Part shown: piece after piece, positions 54,744-63,382 of the stretch
Layout of the letters: every line of letters starts with the position of its first letter
How positions within the stretch are numbered: the stretch's first letter is position 1
From: Pullulanibacillus pueri
GTDB taxonomy: Bacteria > Bacillota > Bacilli > Bacillales > Sporolactobacillaceae
DNA: 64,000 nt
Assembly (NCBI RefSeq): GCF_014639255.1
Contig: NZ_BMFV01000003.1
Location: 1 to 64,000 of the forward strand
Direction: 5' to 3'
Program-made: the position numbers and the translations under genes
The notes under the pieces: model-generated
The model's database searches: none
What the model was told of the DNA's origin: nothing
The model's input: the letters and a program-made list of their open reading frames with translations, nothing else

Positions 54744-55649
54744 ATGAAAATAGGATTGAGTACGTATAGTTTGGTCAGAGAAATAAGAAGTGGAAAAATG
54801 AGTGTCCTAGATGTCATTCAATGGGCCGCAGATAATGGTGCTGAACATGTTGAAATTGTTCCTTTTGGCTTTACTTTAGTTGATAATCCTGAACTGATTG
54901 ATGCCGTTCGCCAAAAGGCTGAAGAAGTCGGTATTGAGTTGTCTAATTATGCTATATTGTCTAACTTTACCCAAGAAGATGATGAAGAGTACGAAAAAGA
55001 AATTGCTCGCGTCATGAAAGAAGTGGATGTGGCGCATCGTCTTGGAGTGAAACTCATGCGTCACGATGTAGCTTGGGTGCCAACACCACCAGATAAAGAA
55101 GGAGGCATGGCAGGATTAGTGATGTATGATGAGACGGTCAATATTGAGAGGTTTGAACGTGAATTGCCACGCATGGCCTCCGCTTGTCAACGTATTGCCG
55201 ATTATGCCGCTTCCTATGGCATTACAACGAGTGTCGAGAATCATTTGTATTTTGTACAGGCGAGTGACCGCGTCCAACGATTGATTCAGGCAGTCAATAG
55301 GCCAAATTATAAAACGACCTTAGATGTAGGGAACTTTATGTGTGTAGAAGAAAATAGTGTCGTTGGGGTTAGGAAAAATCTCAAATATGCTTCAATGATT
55401 CATTTAAAAGATATGTATTTCCGCACGAAACACAATCCTGGAGAAGGTTGGTTCCCAACTTCGCACGGGAATTATTTACGCGGCGCTATTTTTGGTAATG
55501 GCGATATCGATACTTGGGAAATTATGCGCCTGATCAAGGAATTTGGCTATGAAGGCTATGCTTCGATTGAATTTGAAGGGATCGAGGAGTGTAAAATGGG
55601 GGCACGCGTAAGCATGGAGAATGCCCGTAGAATGTGGGAAGAAGTTTAA
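54744..55649 (+). CDS. Sugar phosphate isomerase/epimerase (TIM barrel)
   Basis: A 301-aa AP-endonuclease-2-fold enzyme: GLSTYSLVREI at the start and ligands TSVENHLYF, TTLDVGNF, MIHLKDMYF and ASIEFEGIEE. Longer than the 39852 protein by about 50 residues, mainly in the middle loop (WVPTPPDKEGGMAGL). CAGGAGG precedes ATG 54744. With 53650 it forms a third oxidoreductase/TIM-barrel pair. Confidence 0.86.
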   Translation: MKIGLSTYSLVREIRSGKMSVLDVIQWAADNGAEHVEIVPFGFTLVDNPELIDAVRQKAEEVGIELSNYAILSNFTQEDDEEYEKEIARVMKEVDVAHRLGVKLMRHDVAWVPTPPDKEGGMAGLVMYDETVNIERFERELPRMASACQRIADYAASYGITTSVENHLYFVQASDRVQRLIQAVNRPNYKTTLDVGNFMCVEENSVVGVRKNLKYASMIHLKDMYFRTKHNPGEGWFPTSHGNYLRGAIFGNGDIDTWEIMRLIKEFGYEGYASIEFEGIEECKMGARVSMENARRMWEEV

Positions 55650-55769
55650 TCTATTATGAGGTGAGTTCAATTCATTCAACAATTCGCCATCTTTTTTGGA
55701 GCTGAATCAATTCATTTTATTTAAATAACTAACCCATTTTAAACGGGTGAATAAATGAAAATCACTTTG

Positions 55770-55816
55770 ACCGAACCATGATCCGGATATTTTACTGGAT
55801 TATGGTTCGGTTTTAT
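55770..55816 (+). terminator. Rho-independent terminator
   Basis: ACCGAACCAT (55770-55779) pairs with ATGGTTCGGT (55802-55811), with inner ATCC/GGAT pairing and TTTTATTT afterwards. Confidence 0.88.
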
Positions 55817-55839
55817 TTAAGAAGTAAGAAATCATGATC

Positions 55840-56490
55840 ATCAAATAGGTGTTGATTTCCACTCTTGGCTGCTCGTTTTCCTCATGCCCACACGACTAAG
55901 GAAAGCTGCTAAGAGAATCATCCTCGCAGAAAAAATCGCGTTTTCACGATTTTTTGATGTGGGTAGGGTCAACGTTCGACGCACCATCGGGGTCCCCGAA
56001 AAGTGTTCTTTACTTTTTGGGGTGGTAATCGGGGTCCCCGAAAAGTGTTCTTTACTTTTTGGGGTGGTTGAGGTGCTAGCTTCAACGTTGTCACACGGAT
56101 GTGACGGTTTTAGTCGAAGTCCCTTAATGACGTGACGCTTTTAGCCGATCGTCCTTAGTGGCCACAGCTCATTTTGGAATGGATGATTTATGTTCCAAAG
56201 TATTTATGATTAAAAGTCACATGTTCCTGCGTCTACTCGTATCGCTTCGTCGTCAGCTTTCTCGGAACAACTCGACGTTTATTCGTGATGTAACGCTGGC
56301 CCCGTTCCTGAAGGACTCTAGTTTAGGCATCCGTGAGTCAGCGGCGCTGAGGAACACACTATGTCCGAAGTGTTCCGAGTCTCGCGCCTTCCGTTCCAAT
56401 CAACTGGATGGCTGACGGTGCATTTTTGTAAAAACATTTTAGTGCTCAACTGAATGAGGACCGGGCACGCTTTTGCCTGTTTTTTCTTAT
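55840..56490 (+). repeat. Dispersed repeat, family A, copy 4 (long, rearranged)
   Basis: Collinear with copy 1 at 14260 over most of its length. Differences are an insertion of about 60 bases near 55900-55960 (carrying an AAAATCGCG...CACGATTTTTT hairpin) and a 42-base tandem duplication. It ends with the same GACCGGGCACG tail. No believable gene. Confidence 0.85.
55986..56069 (+). repeat. 42-base tandem duplication
   Basis: Two identical 42-base units (55986-56027 and 56028-56069), each starting ATCGGGGTCCCCGAAAAGTG. Copy 1 of the repeat has a single unit, so this is a recent local duplication. Confidence 0.9.
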
Positions 56491-56615
56491 TGCTCAGGAA
56501 ATTAAACCCAAAGTTTTAAATACGAGGTAAGGAAATCTGACAATTCTATAGACTTCAAAAAGGCGGAGCTGTACAATGCAAGTATGAAATAAAATTTTAA
56601 ATATAAAAATAATAC

Positions 56616-56644
56616 TTGACATAAAAAACCACAACGCTCATAAT
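56616..56644 (+). promoter_or_regulatory. murR operon promoter
   Basis: TTGACA (56616-56621), 17 bases, CATAAT (56639-56644). Just after it AAAACGCTTACATA (reverse TATGTAAGCGTTTT) resembles cre. AAAGGAGA follows for ATG 56680. Confidence 0.8.
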
Positions 56645-56679
56645 AAACTTTATAAAACGCTTACATAAAGGAGAAAAAG

Positions 56680-57537
56680 ATGCTAAGTGGTGGACTGTCA
56701 AGATTAAAGGAAGTGAACCAAAGCTTAAATCCTTCCGAACAAAAAGCAGCAAAATACATTATTAAATACCCGGAAAAAATGGTCGAAATGACTGTCAGTG
56801 ATTTAGCAGAGGCCAGTGGCTCAAGCCAATCGGCCATCATAAGATTATGCAAAAGTCTGGGTTTAAAAGGATATCAAGATCTCAAGCTTAGAGTAGCCGG
56901 CGATTTGCAAGATGATCGCTCACATGGGGACGAATATAAAGAAATTCGTCCTGAAAGTGGCTTGAAAACCATCATGACTTCGGTATCAAACAATAATATT
57001 TATTCGATTAACGAAACCTTGAAACTATTGGATATAGATCAATTACAAAAGGTGATTGATCTCGTCAAGCAAGCGCAACGCATTGATTTTTACGGAACAG
57101 GGGCTTCTCAATTAGTGGCCCAAGATGCTCAGCACAAGTTTATGAGAATTAACAAGGTTTGTACTGCATACGCAGACACTCACTTGCAACTGACTTCAGC
57201 GGTGACCTTAACAGAAAATGATGTGGCTTTTGCCATCTCTAATTCAGGGGAAACACGCCAAATTATAGAAAGTATAAAAGCCGCAAAGGAGGCGGGAGCA
57301 AAGACAATAGGGATGACGCGCTATGGAAACAGTACGTTAGGCAGTTTAGTTGATATTCATATTCAAACCCTTTCTGCAGAGTCAGACATCCGAAGTGCCG
57401 CCACATCTTCTAGAATTGTTCAATTGAATATTTTAGACATCCTTTACGTCGCCATTGCCAGCCAAAATTACGACGAGTCCATACATTATCTCAATCGCTC
57501 GAGAGAAGCCATTAAAAAGAGTTTTAAAGTGAAGTAG
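56680..57537 (+). CDS. murR: MurR/RpiR family regulator (HTH plus SIS domain)
   Basis: A 285-aa repressor. Residues 1-80 form the RpiR helix-turn-helix (VSDLAEASGSSQSAIIRLCKSLG-LKGYQDLKLRVAGDL), and 110-270 form a SIS sugar-phosphate-binding domain (FYGTGASQLVAQDAQHKFMRI, AISNSGETRQIIESIKAAKEAGA). The match to B. subtilis MurR is close, including SAATSSR near the end. MurR senses MurNAc-6-phosphate. The amidase and NagZ genes that follow support this reading. Confidence 0.88.
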   Translation: MLSGGLSRLKEVNQSLNPSEQKAAKYIIKYPEKMVEMTVSDLAEASGSSQSAIIRLCKSLGLKGYQDLKLRVAGDLQDDRSHGDEYKEIRPESGLKTIMTSVSNNNIYSINETLKLLDIDQLQKVIDLVKQAQRIDFYGTGASQLVAQDAQHKFMRINKVCTAYADTHLQLTSAVTLTENDVAFAISNSGETRQIIESIKAAKEAGAKTIGMTRYGNSTLGSLVDIHIQTLSAESDIRSAATSSRIVQLNILDILYVAIASQNYDESIHYLNRSREAIKKSFKVK

Positions 57538-57546
57538 GAGGATACA

Positions 57547-58593
57547 ATGACAGCGATAACAGGTTTAAAACGCGTCGATGAGTTTCTTAAGCAAATGATA
57601 GAAGAGCAGCAAATTCCAGGCGCTGTATATGCGGTTGTTAATGAGCATGAAGTCCTTGCTGAAAATGCTATTGGTTATTCGCATTTAAAAGAGAAAATCC
57701 CCATGACTTTAGAAACATTATTCGATCTAGCGTCTCTAACTAAGATTTGTGCGACATTACCTAGTCTATTGTTATTGATCGAACAGGGATTCATTGAAAT
57801 CGATGACCCTATTCAAAGGTATTTTCCTGAGGGGCAAAGTCATGTGACAGTCAGACACCTTCTTACACACACTTCAGGATTCACAGCAACAGTCCCTTTT
57901 TATAAATATGGTTGGACAAAGAATCAAATATTAGATTACATCCTCTCAGAACAGCCCATCCCAGATCAAAAAGTAGTCTACAGTGATTTGAATTTTATTC
58001 TTTTAGGTTTTTTAATTGAAAAGATAACTGAACAATCACTCGATGTATTTACACAAAAGAATATTTATCAGCCACTTGGTATGGTTCATACAACCTTTAA
58101 TCCACAAACAGATTTAACGACAATTGCACCAACAGAATGGCGACCAGAAAAAAGCAACTATCAATGGGGAGAAGTGCATGATGAAAATGCCTATCATCTA
58201 AAAGGTGTGGCAGGTCATGCTGGACTGTTTTCAAATCTGCATGATCTCAAAATATATGTTCAAATGTTAATAAGATCTGGAACTTACGGAGACGGAAAGC
58301 CGTTTCTATCTCCTAGGACATTAAAAGTCAGTCAGCGTAATTATACGCAAAGTCTTAATCTCAATCGTGGATTGGGCTGGCAATTAGGAGATGATACGTA
58401 CTCACCTGCTGGCTATTTTCTATCAAAGAATAGCTATGGTCATACGGGCTTTACGGGAACATCCCTATGGATAGACCCAGAGAAGAATATAGGCTTGATC
58501 TTACTTGCAAACAGAGTTCACATCAGCCGAGAAATTAATATGAATCGCATGAGAAGAGTATTTCACAATATTGTGAGTGCAGCATTTTATTAA
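57547..58593 (+). CDS. Serine hydrolase, class C beta-lactamase fold (AmiE-like)
   Basis: A 348-aa penicillin-binding-protein-fold hydrolase. SLTK near residue 65 is the SxxK nucleophile, YSDLN near 144 replaces the usual YxN, and HTGFTG near 301 stands for KTG. In B. subtilis the corresponding protein AmiE removes the peptide from MurNAc and is encoded beside murR and nagZ. Unlike AmiE this one has no signal peptide, so it would work in the cytoplasm. AGGAGG precedes ATG 57547, 9 bases after murR. Confidence 0.83.
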   Translation: MTAITGLKRVDEFLKQMIEEQQIPGAVYAVVNEHEVLAENAIGYSHLKEKIPMTLETLFDLASLTKICATLPSLLLLIEQGFIEIDDPIQRYFPEGQSHVTVRHLLTHTSGFTATVPFYKYGWTKNQILDYILSEQPIPDQKVVYSDLNFILLGFLIEKITEQSLDVFTQKNIYQPLGMVHTTFNPQTDLTTIAPTEWRPEKSNYQWGEVHDENAYHLKGVAGHAGLFSNLHDLKIYVQMLIRSGTYGDGKPFLSPRTLKVSQRNYTQSLNLNRGLGWQLGDDTYSPAGYFLSKNSYGHTGFTGTSLWIDPEKNIGLILLANRVHISREINMNRMRRVFHNIVSAAFY

Positions 58594-58670
58594 TTTTTTT
58601 TGGTTGTTATGAAATAAATTTTCACTATAAATATAACTTGATGAAATTAATTTCTACGGAGGGATTTCTA

Positions 58671-59384
58671 ATGACAGACAAAAAACATTTAATGATTGTT
58701 GATGCACATTGTGGTGATGGTGAGTTACAAGTGGGAGCTATTGCAGCAAAATATGCAAAAGCAGGGCATAAGGTAACATTCCTTCATCTGACAGCCGGTG
58801 AGAAGGGCAATCCACCAAATGTATCTGTGGAAGATTATCGAAAGCAAAAAATACGTGAGTCAGAAGAGGCATGTGCAATATTGGGCGCTGAATGTATCAC
58901 ACTTGAATATAAAGATGCTGAAGTTAAGGTTGACGAAGAAACAATTACTCGGATTGCTACTTTATTAAGACAGCATAAGCCAAATCTTGTGCTAACTCAT
59001 TGGGTGAACAGTATTCATTCAGATCATTCTAATGTGCCTAAGATTGTTGAGGCAGCTCAACTTAAAGCCGGTCTGCCTGGATTCGATTTAGAGGGTTATC
59101 CTGCTCATTATTATAGTTTCTTGCACAGTGAGAATTGGGAGGACATGGAAGGGTATGAACCAGATATTTTTGTAGATGTTTCAGATGTATTTGATGTTTA
59201 TTTAGAGGCATTATCTAAATTTTGGTTTGTTATGAATTCAAAAGACTTTAGATATTTTGATTACTATAAAGCACTTGGGACTGTAAGAGGATGCCAAAAT
59301 CGATCAACATTTGCACAGACGCTTAAGTTCCCTGTAGGTGGAAACGTAAGAAGAGGAAAAGAGATCCCAGGTTTTCCATTGTGA
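58671..59384 (+). CDS. PIG-L family deacetylase, variant active site
   Basis: A 237-aa member of the PIG-L/LmbE family, which removes acetyl from GlcNAc-type sugars using zinc. The standard AHPDDE is AHCGDGE, so the first aspartate (the usual general base) is a glycine while the zinc-binding His and the second Asp are present; NSIHSDHSNV gives the later His. Activity may be altered. ATG 58671 follows GGAGGG; ATG 58638 has no site. It is inside the murR-nagZ operon, where it could deacetylate GlcNAc or anhydro-sugars. Confidence 0.82.
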   Translation: MTDKKHLMIVDAHCGDGELQVGAIAAKYAKAGHKVTFLHLTAGEKGNPPNVSVEDYRKQKIRESEEACAILGAECITLEYKDAEVKVDEETITRIATLLRQHKPNLVLTHWVNSIHSDHSNVPKIVEAAQLKAGLPGFDLEGYPAHYYSFLHSENWEDMEGYEPDIFVDVSDVFDVYLEALSKFWFVMNSKDFRYFDYYKALGTVRGCQNRSTFAQTLKFPVGGNVRRGKEIPGFPL

Positions 59385-59408
59385 AATCCTATGGAAGAAG
59401 TGAAGTAG

Positions 59409-60983
59409 ATGGATAAACAGGAATTGGTGTCAAAGATTGGCCAGATGTTAGTTGTTGGATTTCCAGGAAAGATCCTTTCGGATGATGTGAAAAAACTCAT
59501 TCATGACTATAGAGTAGGAAATTTTATTCTCTTCAGTCGAAATATTGGCACACCTGATGAAGTTCAAGAACTTACCGCCTCTTTACAATTGGAGGCAGAG
59601 AAGGCAGGGCATTTTGCTCCCTTATTAATTTCTATTGATCAAGAAAATGGTATTGTAAGTCGCCTTAAATATCCAGCTACGGCTTTCCCAGGGGCCATGA
59701 GTTTAGGTGCTATCCATGATTCATCCACTGCCAAACAAATTGGATATGCCACTGGGCTGGAACTAAAAGAATTAGGGGTGAATTGGAATTTAGCGCCAGA
59801 CGTTGATGTTAATAATAACCCAAATAATCCAGTCATCAATGTAAGGTCTTTTGGAGAAGACCCCGGTCAAGTAGCTGAATTGGGTAGCTCATGGATGAAG
59901 GGGATTCAAATGGCAGGAGTCGCAACAACGATGAAGCATTTTCCTGGGCATGGCGATACAAATGTTGATTCACATTTAGATCTTCCTAGAATAGATCATT
60001 CGTTCAGTAGACTAAAAAAGGTTGAATTGGTACCGTTCATTGAAGGAATTAGGAATAATGTCGATTGTATCATGAGTGCTCATATCTACTTTTCATCGCT
60101 CGAAAAAAGAGTTGGCCGACCGGCTACTTTATCAAATAATATTTTAACGGGGTTATTACGAGAAACGTTAGGTTTTGAAGGAGTAATTACAACAGATTGT
60201 CTTGAAATGAATGCAATTAAGAGTAAATTCGGAGTAGCAAGTGGGGCTGTTGAAGCAATACAAGCTGGAGCTGATATTGCGATGATTTCTCACACCTATC
60301 AATATCAGGTTGAAGCAATTAAAGGACTATTAAATGCTATAAAAGAAGAAAAGATTTCAATTGAGCATTTAGAGCAATCAGTTAGGCGGGTTTTTAAACT
60401 AAAACATAAATATACTTATTCAGAAAAAGGAAAGGAGATGAAAGGAAAATTTAAATATATTGGTAGCTTGGAACATCAAGAATTAGCTGATCGAACATAT
60501 AAAAGAAGTGTTAGTAATATGATTCAAACGACTAAATTGAAGATTTTAGATAGAGATTCAAAGGTATTAGCAATTTACCAAAAACAAAAAGGCCACTCGC
60601 AAGTTGAAGATAGAGAATCCTTATCAACTATCACGAGTTCCCTAAGGAAATATCCAGCTAATATTGATGGGTATGAAGTTGATTTCTCTACAATGGATAA
60701 CATTGATTCTTATTTGGAAGATAAAAGTAAAGATTATGATGACATAATTATTTTTATGGCATATTTACAACCAGATGATAGGTACTTAAATATGATTAAG
60801 CCACTAGTTAGTCAACCAAATTCGACTGTTATTTCCCTAAGAGGACCCTTTTCGTTAAAACAATTAGGTAGTATAGATAATGCTATTTGTGTGTACGACG
60901 ATAACGTGTCTGCAATTTGTTCAGCCTTGGATGTTGTGTATGGAAAAAACCAAGCAACAGGTTTAGTACCAATTAGCGTTTAA
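59409..60983 (+). CDS. nagZ: Beta-N-acetylhexosaminidase NagZ (GH3)
   Basis: Cleaves GlcNAc from GlcNAc-MurNAc fragments of the cell wall. A 524-aa protein with a GH3 barrel (1-340) and a C-terminal alpha/beta domain. LISIDQENGIVSRL, KHFPGHGDTNVDSHLDLP (with the Asp-His dyad) and GVITTDCLEM (nucleophile Asp) are present. B. subtilis NagZ is exported and about 640 aa; this one lacks a signal peptide. The start lies 24 bases after the deacetylase gene. The only glycoside hydrolase seen in the window. Confidence 0.93.
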   Translation: MDKQELVSKIGQMLVVGFPGKILSDDVKKLIHDYRVGNFILFSRNIGTPDEVQELTASLQLEAEKAGHFAPLLISIDQENGIVSRLKYPATAFPGAMSLGAIHDSSTAKQIGYATGLELKELGVNWNLAPDVDVNNNPNNPVINVRSFGEDPGQVAELGSSWMKGIQMAGVATTMKHFPGHGDTNVDSHLDLPRIDHSFSRLKKVELVPFIEGIRNNVDCIMSAHIYFSSLEKRVGRPATLSNNILTGLLRETLGFEGVITTDCLEMNAIKSKFGVASGAVEAIQAGADIAMISHTYQYQVEAIKGLLNAIKEEKISIEHLEQSVRRVFKLKHKYTYSEKGKEMKGKFKYIGSLEHQELADRTYKRSVSNMIQTTKLKILDRDSKVLAIYQKQKGHSQVEDRESLSTITSSLRKYPANIDGYEVDFSTMDNIDSYLEDKSKDYDDIIIFMAYLQPDDRYLNMIKPLVSQPNSTVISLRGPFSLKQLGSIDNAICVYDDNVSAICSALDVVYGKNQATGLVPISV

Positions 60984-61007
60984 AAAATTTTTTAAGGAGA
61001 CCTTTCT

Positions 61008-62288
61008 ATGAAGAAAAAGTTGATTTCGATAACGGTGATGATTATTTTGATATTTGCTTTATCGGCATGTGGATCTTCAAAGGATAGTGGAGGGAAAGAT
61101 GGAAAAGTAACTTTAACTCTTTTAACGCATTATTCAGCACAGCAAGAGGACGAGCTCATGAAGTATATAAAAATGTGGAACAAAGAAAATCCGAATATCC
61201 AAGTTAAACATAAGTCGGTTAATTTTGATAATCTATTATCTACTGTTATGGCCCAGCAGACATCAGGGCAATCTTCTGATATTGTCCACGTTTATTCGTT
61301 GTGGGGAGGGCAACTCAATCAAAGCCATGTGTTGGCAACCCCACCTAAGGATGTAACAGATGATATTAAGTCAAATTATCCTGATGCAGCAATTAAGAGT
61401 TCAAGCGTTAATGGGAACCTATTAGGCTATCCATCGGAAATTGAAACTTATGCCCTTTTCTACAATAAAAAATTATTAAAAGAGGCTGGGTATGATAGTC
61501 CACCGAAGACATGGGATGAGATGTATGAAATGTCAGAGAAACTTACGAAAAAGGACTCTAAAGGGAAGATAAAACAAGAAGGTTTTGGGCTATTAAGCGG
61601 TTGGGATTCAGCTGTCGTCCATCCTTACCTTTCCTTGCTATACACCAATGGTGGAAATTTCTTAAGCAGCAATCATAAACAAGCGGAATTGAATTCTCCA
61701 GAGGCACAACAAACGTTTGATTATGAGATGAAATTTATTAATAGTGGGATTACAGATCGAAGCTTCGACGCTCAAAAAGGGTTTGCAAATGAAGATGTTG
61801 CCATGACCATTAACGCAGGGTGGTGGCTAGGTTCTTTAAAAACAACTATGAAAGATAAATTTAAAGATGTTGCAGTAGCTCCAATTCCCTCACCAGACGG
61901 TAATGGACAAGGAAGCATATCGTATGGTTATTTTTATGGTGTTAATAACCAATCTAAGCACAAAGAAGAAGCATGGAAGTTCTTAAAATGGTTAAATTCT
62001 AAAGAACTTGATAATGGTGCAACAGGGGAAAGTCAATTTTTAGTTTCACAAGGAATCATTCCAACTAGAAATAGTGATATTAAAGCCCTCAGCAAAGAAT
62101 TAAGTGATCCAAATTATAAACCATTCATCAATGCCTTAGACTTTGCAAAACCAGAACCTAATATTTTTGCTGGACAAAAGATTAAGACGGATTTACAGAA
62201 ACAAATTGAACAAGTTTGGAGTAAACAAACATCTGTTAAAAATGGGTTGAATAATGCTAATAAAGTCATTAATCAAGAATTGAAATAA
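61008..62288 (+). CDS. ABC transporter substrate-binding lipoprotein (peptidoglycan-recycling operon)
   Basis: A 426-aa family-1 binding lipoprotein; lipobox LSACG near residue 20. TLLTHYSAQQEDELMKYIKMW and HKEEAWKFLKWLNSKE are typical blocks. TAAGGAG precedes ATG 61008, and the gene follows nagZ by 24 bases, so the importer is probably dedicated to a wall sugar or muropeptide. Confidence 0.9.
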   Translation: MKKKLISITVMIILIFALSACGSSKDSGGKDGKVTLTLLTHYSAQQEDELMKYIKMWNKENPNIQVKHKSVNFDNLLSTVMAQQTSGQSSDIVHVYSLWGGQLNQSHVLATPPKDVTDDIKSNYPDAAIKSSSVNGNLLGYPSEIETYALFYNKKLLKEAGYDSPPKTWDEMYEMSEKLTKKDSKGKIKQEGFGLLSGWDSAVVHPYLSLLYTNGGNFLSSNHKQAELNSPEAQQTFDYEMKFINSGITDRSFDAQKGFANEDVAMTINAGWWLGSLKTTMKDKFKDVAVAPIPSPDGNGQGSISYGYFYGVNNQSKHKEEAWKFLKWLNSKELDNGATGESQFLVSQGIIPTRNSDIKALSKELSDPNYKPFINALDFAKPEPNIFAGQKIKTDLQKQIEQVWSKQTSVKNGLNNANKVINQELK

Positions 62289-62316
62289 CAAAGGGGGCAT
62301 TAAGCCCTTCTTTGTT
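62287..62316 (+). other. Hairpin between binding protein and permease genes
   Basis: AACAAAGGGGGC pairs with GCCC-TTCTTTGTT around a short loop, followed by only three Ts. Such hairpins usually protect the upstream message and lower permease expression. Confidence 0.65.
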
Positions 62317-62440
62317 TCAAGTTTAATAGAATCTAGGGTAGATTTGAGTTTTAGGATAGAAAGATAAGAGGGAATATGAGTTTTATTTATCATGGATATG
62401 ATAAATAACGGTACTTTCTCAAAAAGGGTGTGAATCTAAA

Positions 62441-63382
62441 ATGGGTTATGAACTTAATAAACAAATCGCACCACAGGTTAAACAAGGAAGAAAAAAAATG
62501 ATAACACAACAAGGTGTTATGGGGTATATTTTTATGCTCCCATCCCTGGTCTTTTATTTCATTTTTCTATTAATCCCCCTTGTGTTTTCCTTGTTTTTAA
62601 GCTTTACAGAGTGGGGCGGTTTTGATTTTTCCTTAATAAAATGGGTGGGGTTTAAGAACTATAAAGATTTTTTCTTTGGTGGACACGGATTTTTATATCC
62701 TGTTTTAACAAATACATTAATTTTTGCCTTTGGCTCAGTTCTTGTTAGCTTTTTTATTGCTTTGGTGATTTCATACATGATCACACGTCTTAGACTTGAA
62801 GGTTTCTGGAGAACACTATATTTCTTACCTATGGTTACTAATGTCGTTGCGGTTGGAAATGTATGGGATTTTATGTATGACCCTACAAATGGCTTAATTA
62901 ATAGTTTTTTAAACACATTAGGGTTACCAACAGTTAAATTTATGGACAACCCTCATATCGCATTGTATTCAGTTATAATTGTTGCCGTTTGGTCTGGTAT
63001 TGGAAGTGCTATTTTAATTTTAAGTGCAGGATTAAAAAATATCCCAGATTCTTATTATGAGGCAGCAACGATTGATGGGGCAGGTTCCTTTAGATTATTT
63101 TGGAATGTTACAGTTCCCCTTTTGAAACCTTCAATTTTATTTGTTCTTATAACGGGATTTATAGGAGGTCTCCAATCTTTTAACTTAATTTTAGTTATGA
63201 CAGGTGATGGCGGCCCAGGAAATTCAACCAACGTGTTAGGGCTTGAGATGTATAATCAAGCCTTCAAATATGGGCAATGGGGAATGGCGAGTGCGATGGC
63301 TTTTATTCTTTTTGTCATCGTGTTAATTATTACATTAATTCAACTACGCGTTTTCCGTAGCGGAGGAGTTGAAAACTACTAA
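62441..63382 (+). CDS. ABC transporter permease, MalF type
   Basis: A 313-aa permease: first span near residues 28-50 (IFMLPSLVFYFIFLLIPLVF), EAA loop YEAATIDGAGSFRLFWNVTVP at about 206-226. AAGGGTG precedes ATG 62441. The next permease begins in its stop codon (TAATG). Confidence 0.92.
   Translation: MGYELNKQIAPQVKQGRKKMITQQGVMGYIFMLPSLVFYFIFLLIPLVFSLFLSFTEWGGFDFSLIKWVGFKNYKDFFFGGHGFLYPVLTNTLIFAFGSVLVSFFIALVISYMITRLRLEGFWRTLYFLPMVTNVVAVGNVWDFMYDPTNGLINSFLNTLGLPTVKFMDNPHIALYSVIIVAVWSGIGSAILILSAGLKNIPDSYYEAATIDGAGSFRLFWNVTVPLLKPSILFVLITGFIGGLQSFNLILVMTGDGGPGNSTNVLGLEMYNQAFKYGQWGMASAMAFILFVIVLIITLIQLRVFRSGGVENY

Noticed and set aside
55986-56069. Possible CRISPR-like repeat
   Set aside because: The two units are directly adjacent with no spacer, and no cas gene is present.
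55884-56415. Frames of 83-85 codons in the repeat region
   Set aside because: They lie in non-coding repeats; one spans the 42-base duplication, which only repeats the same residues, and copy 1 does not keep the frames.
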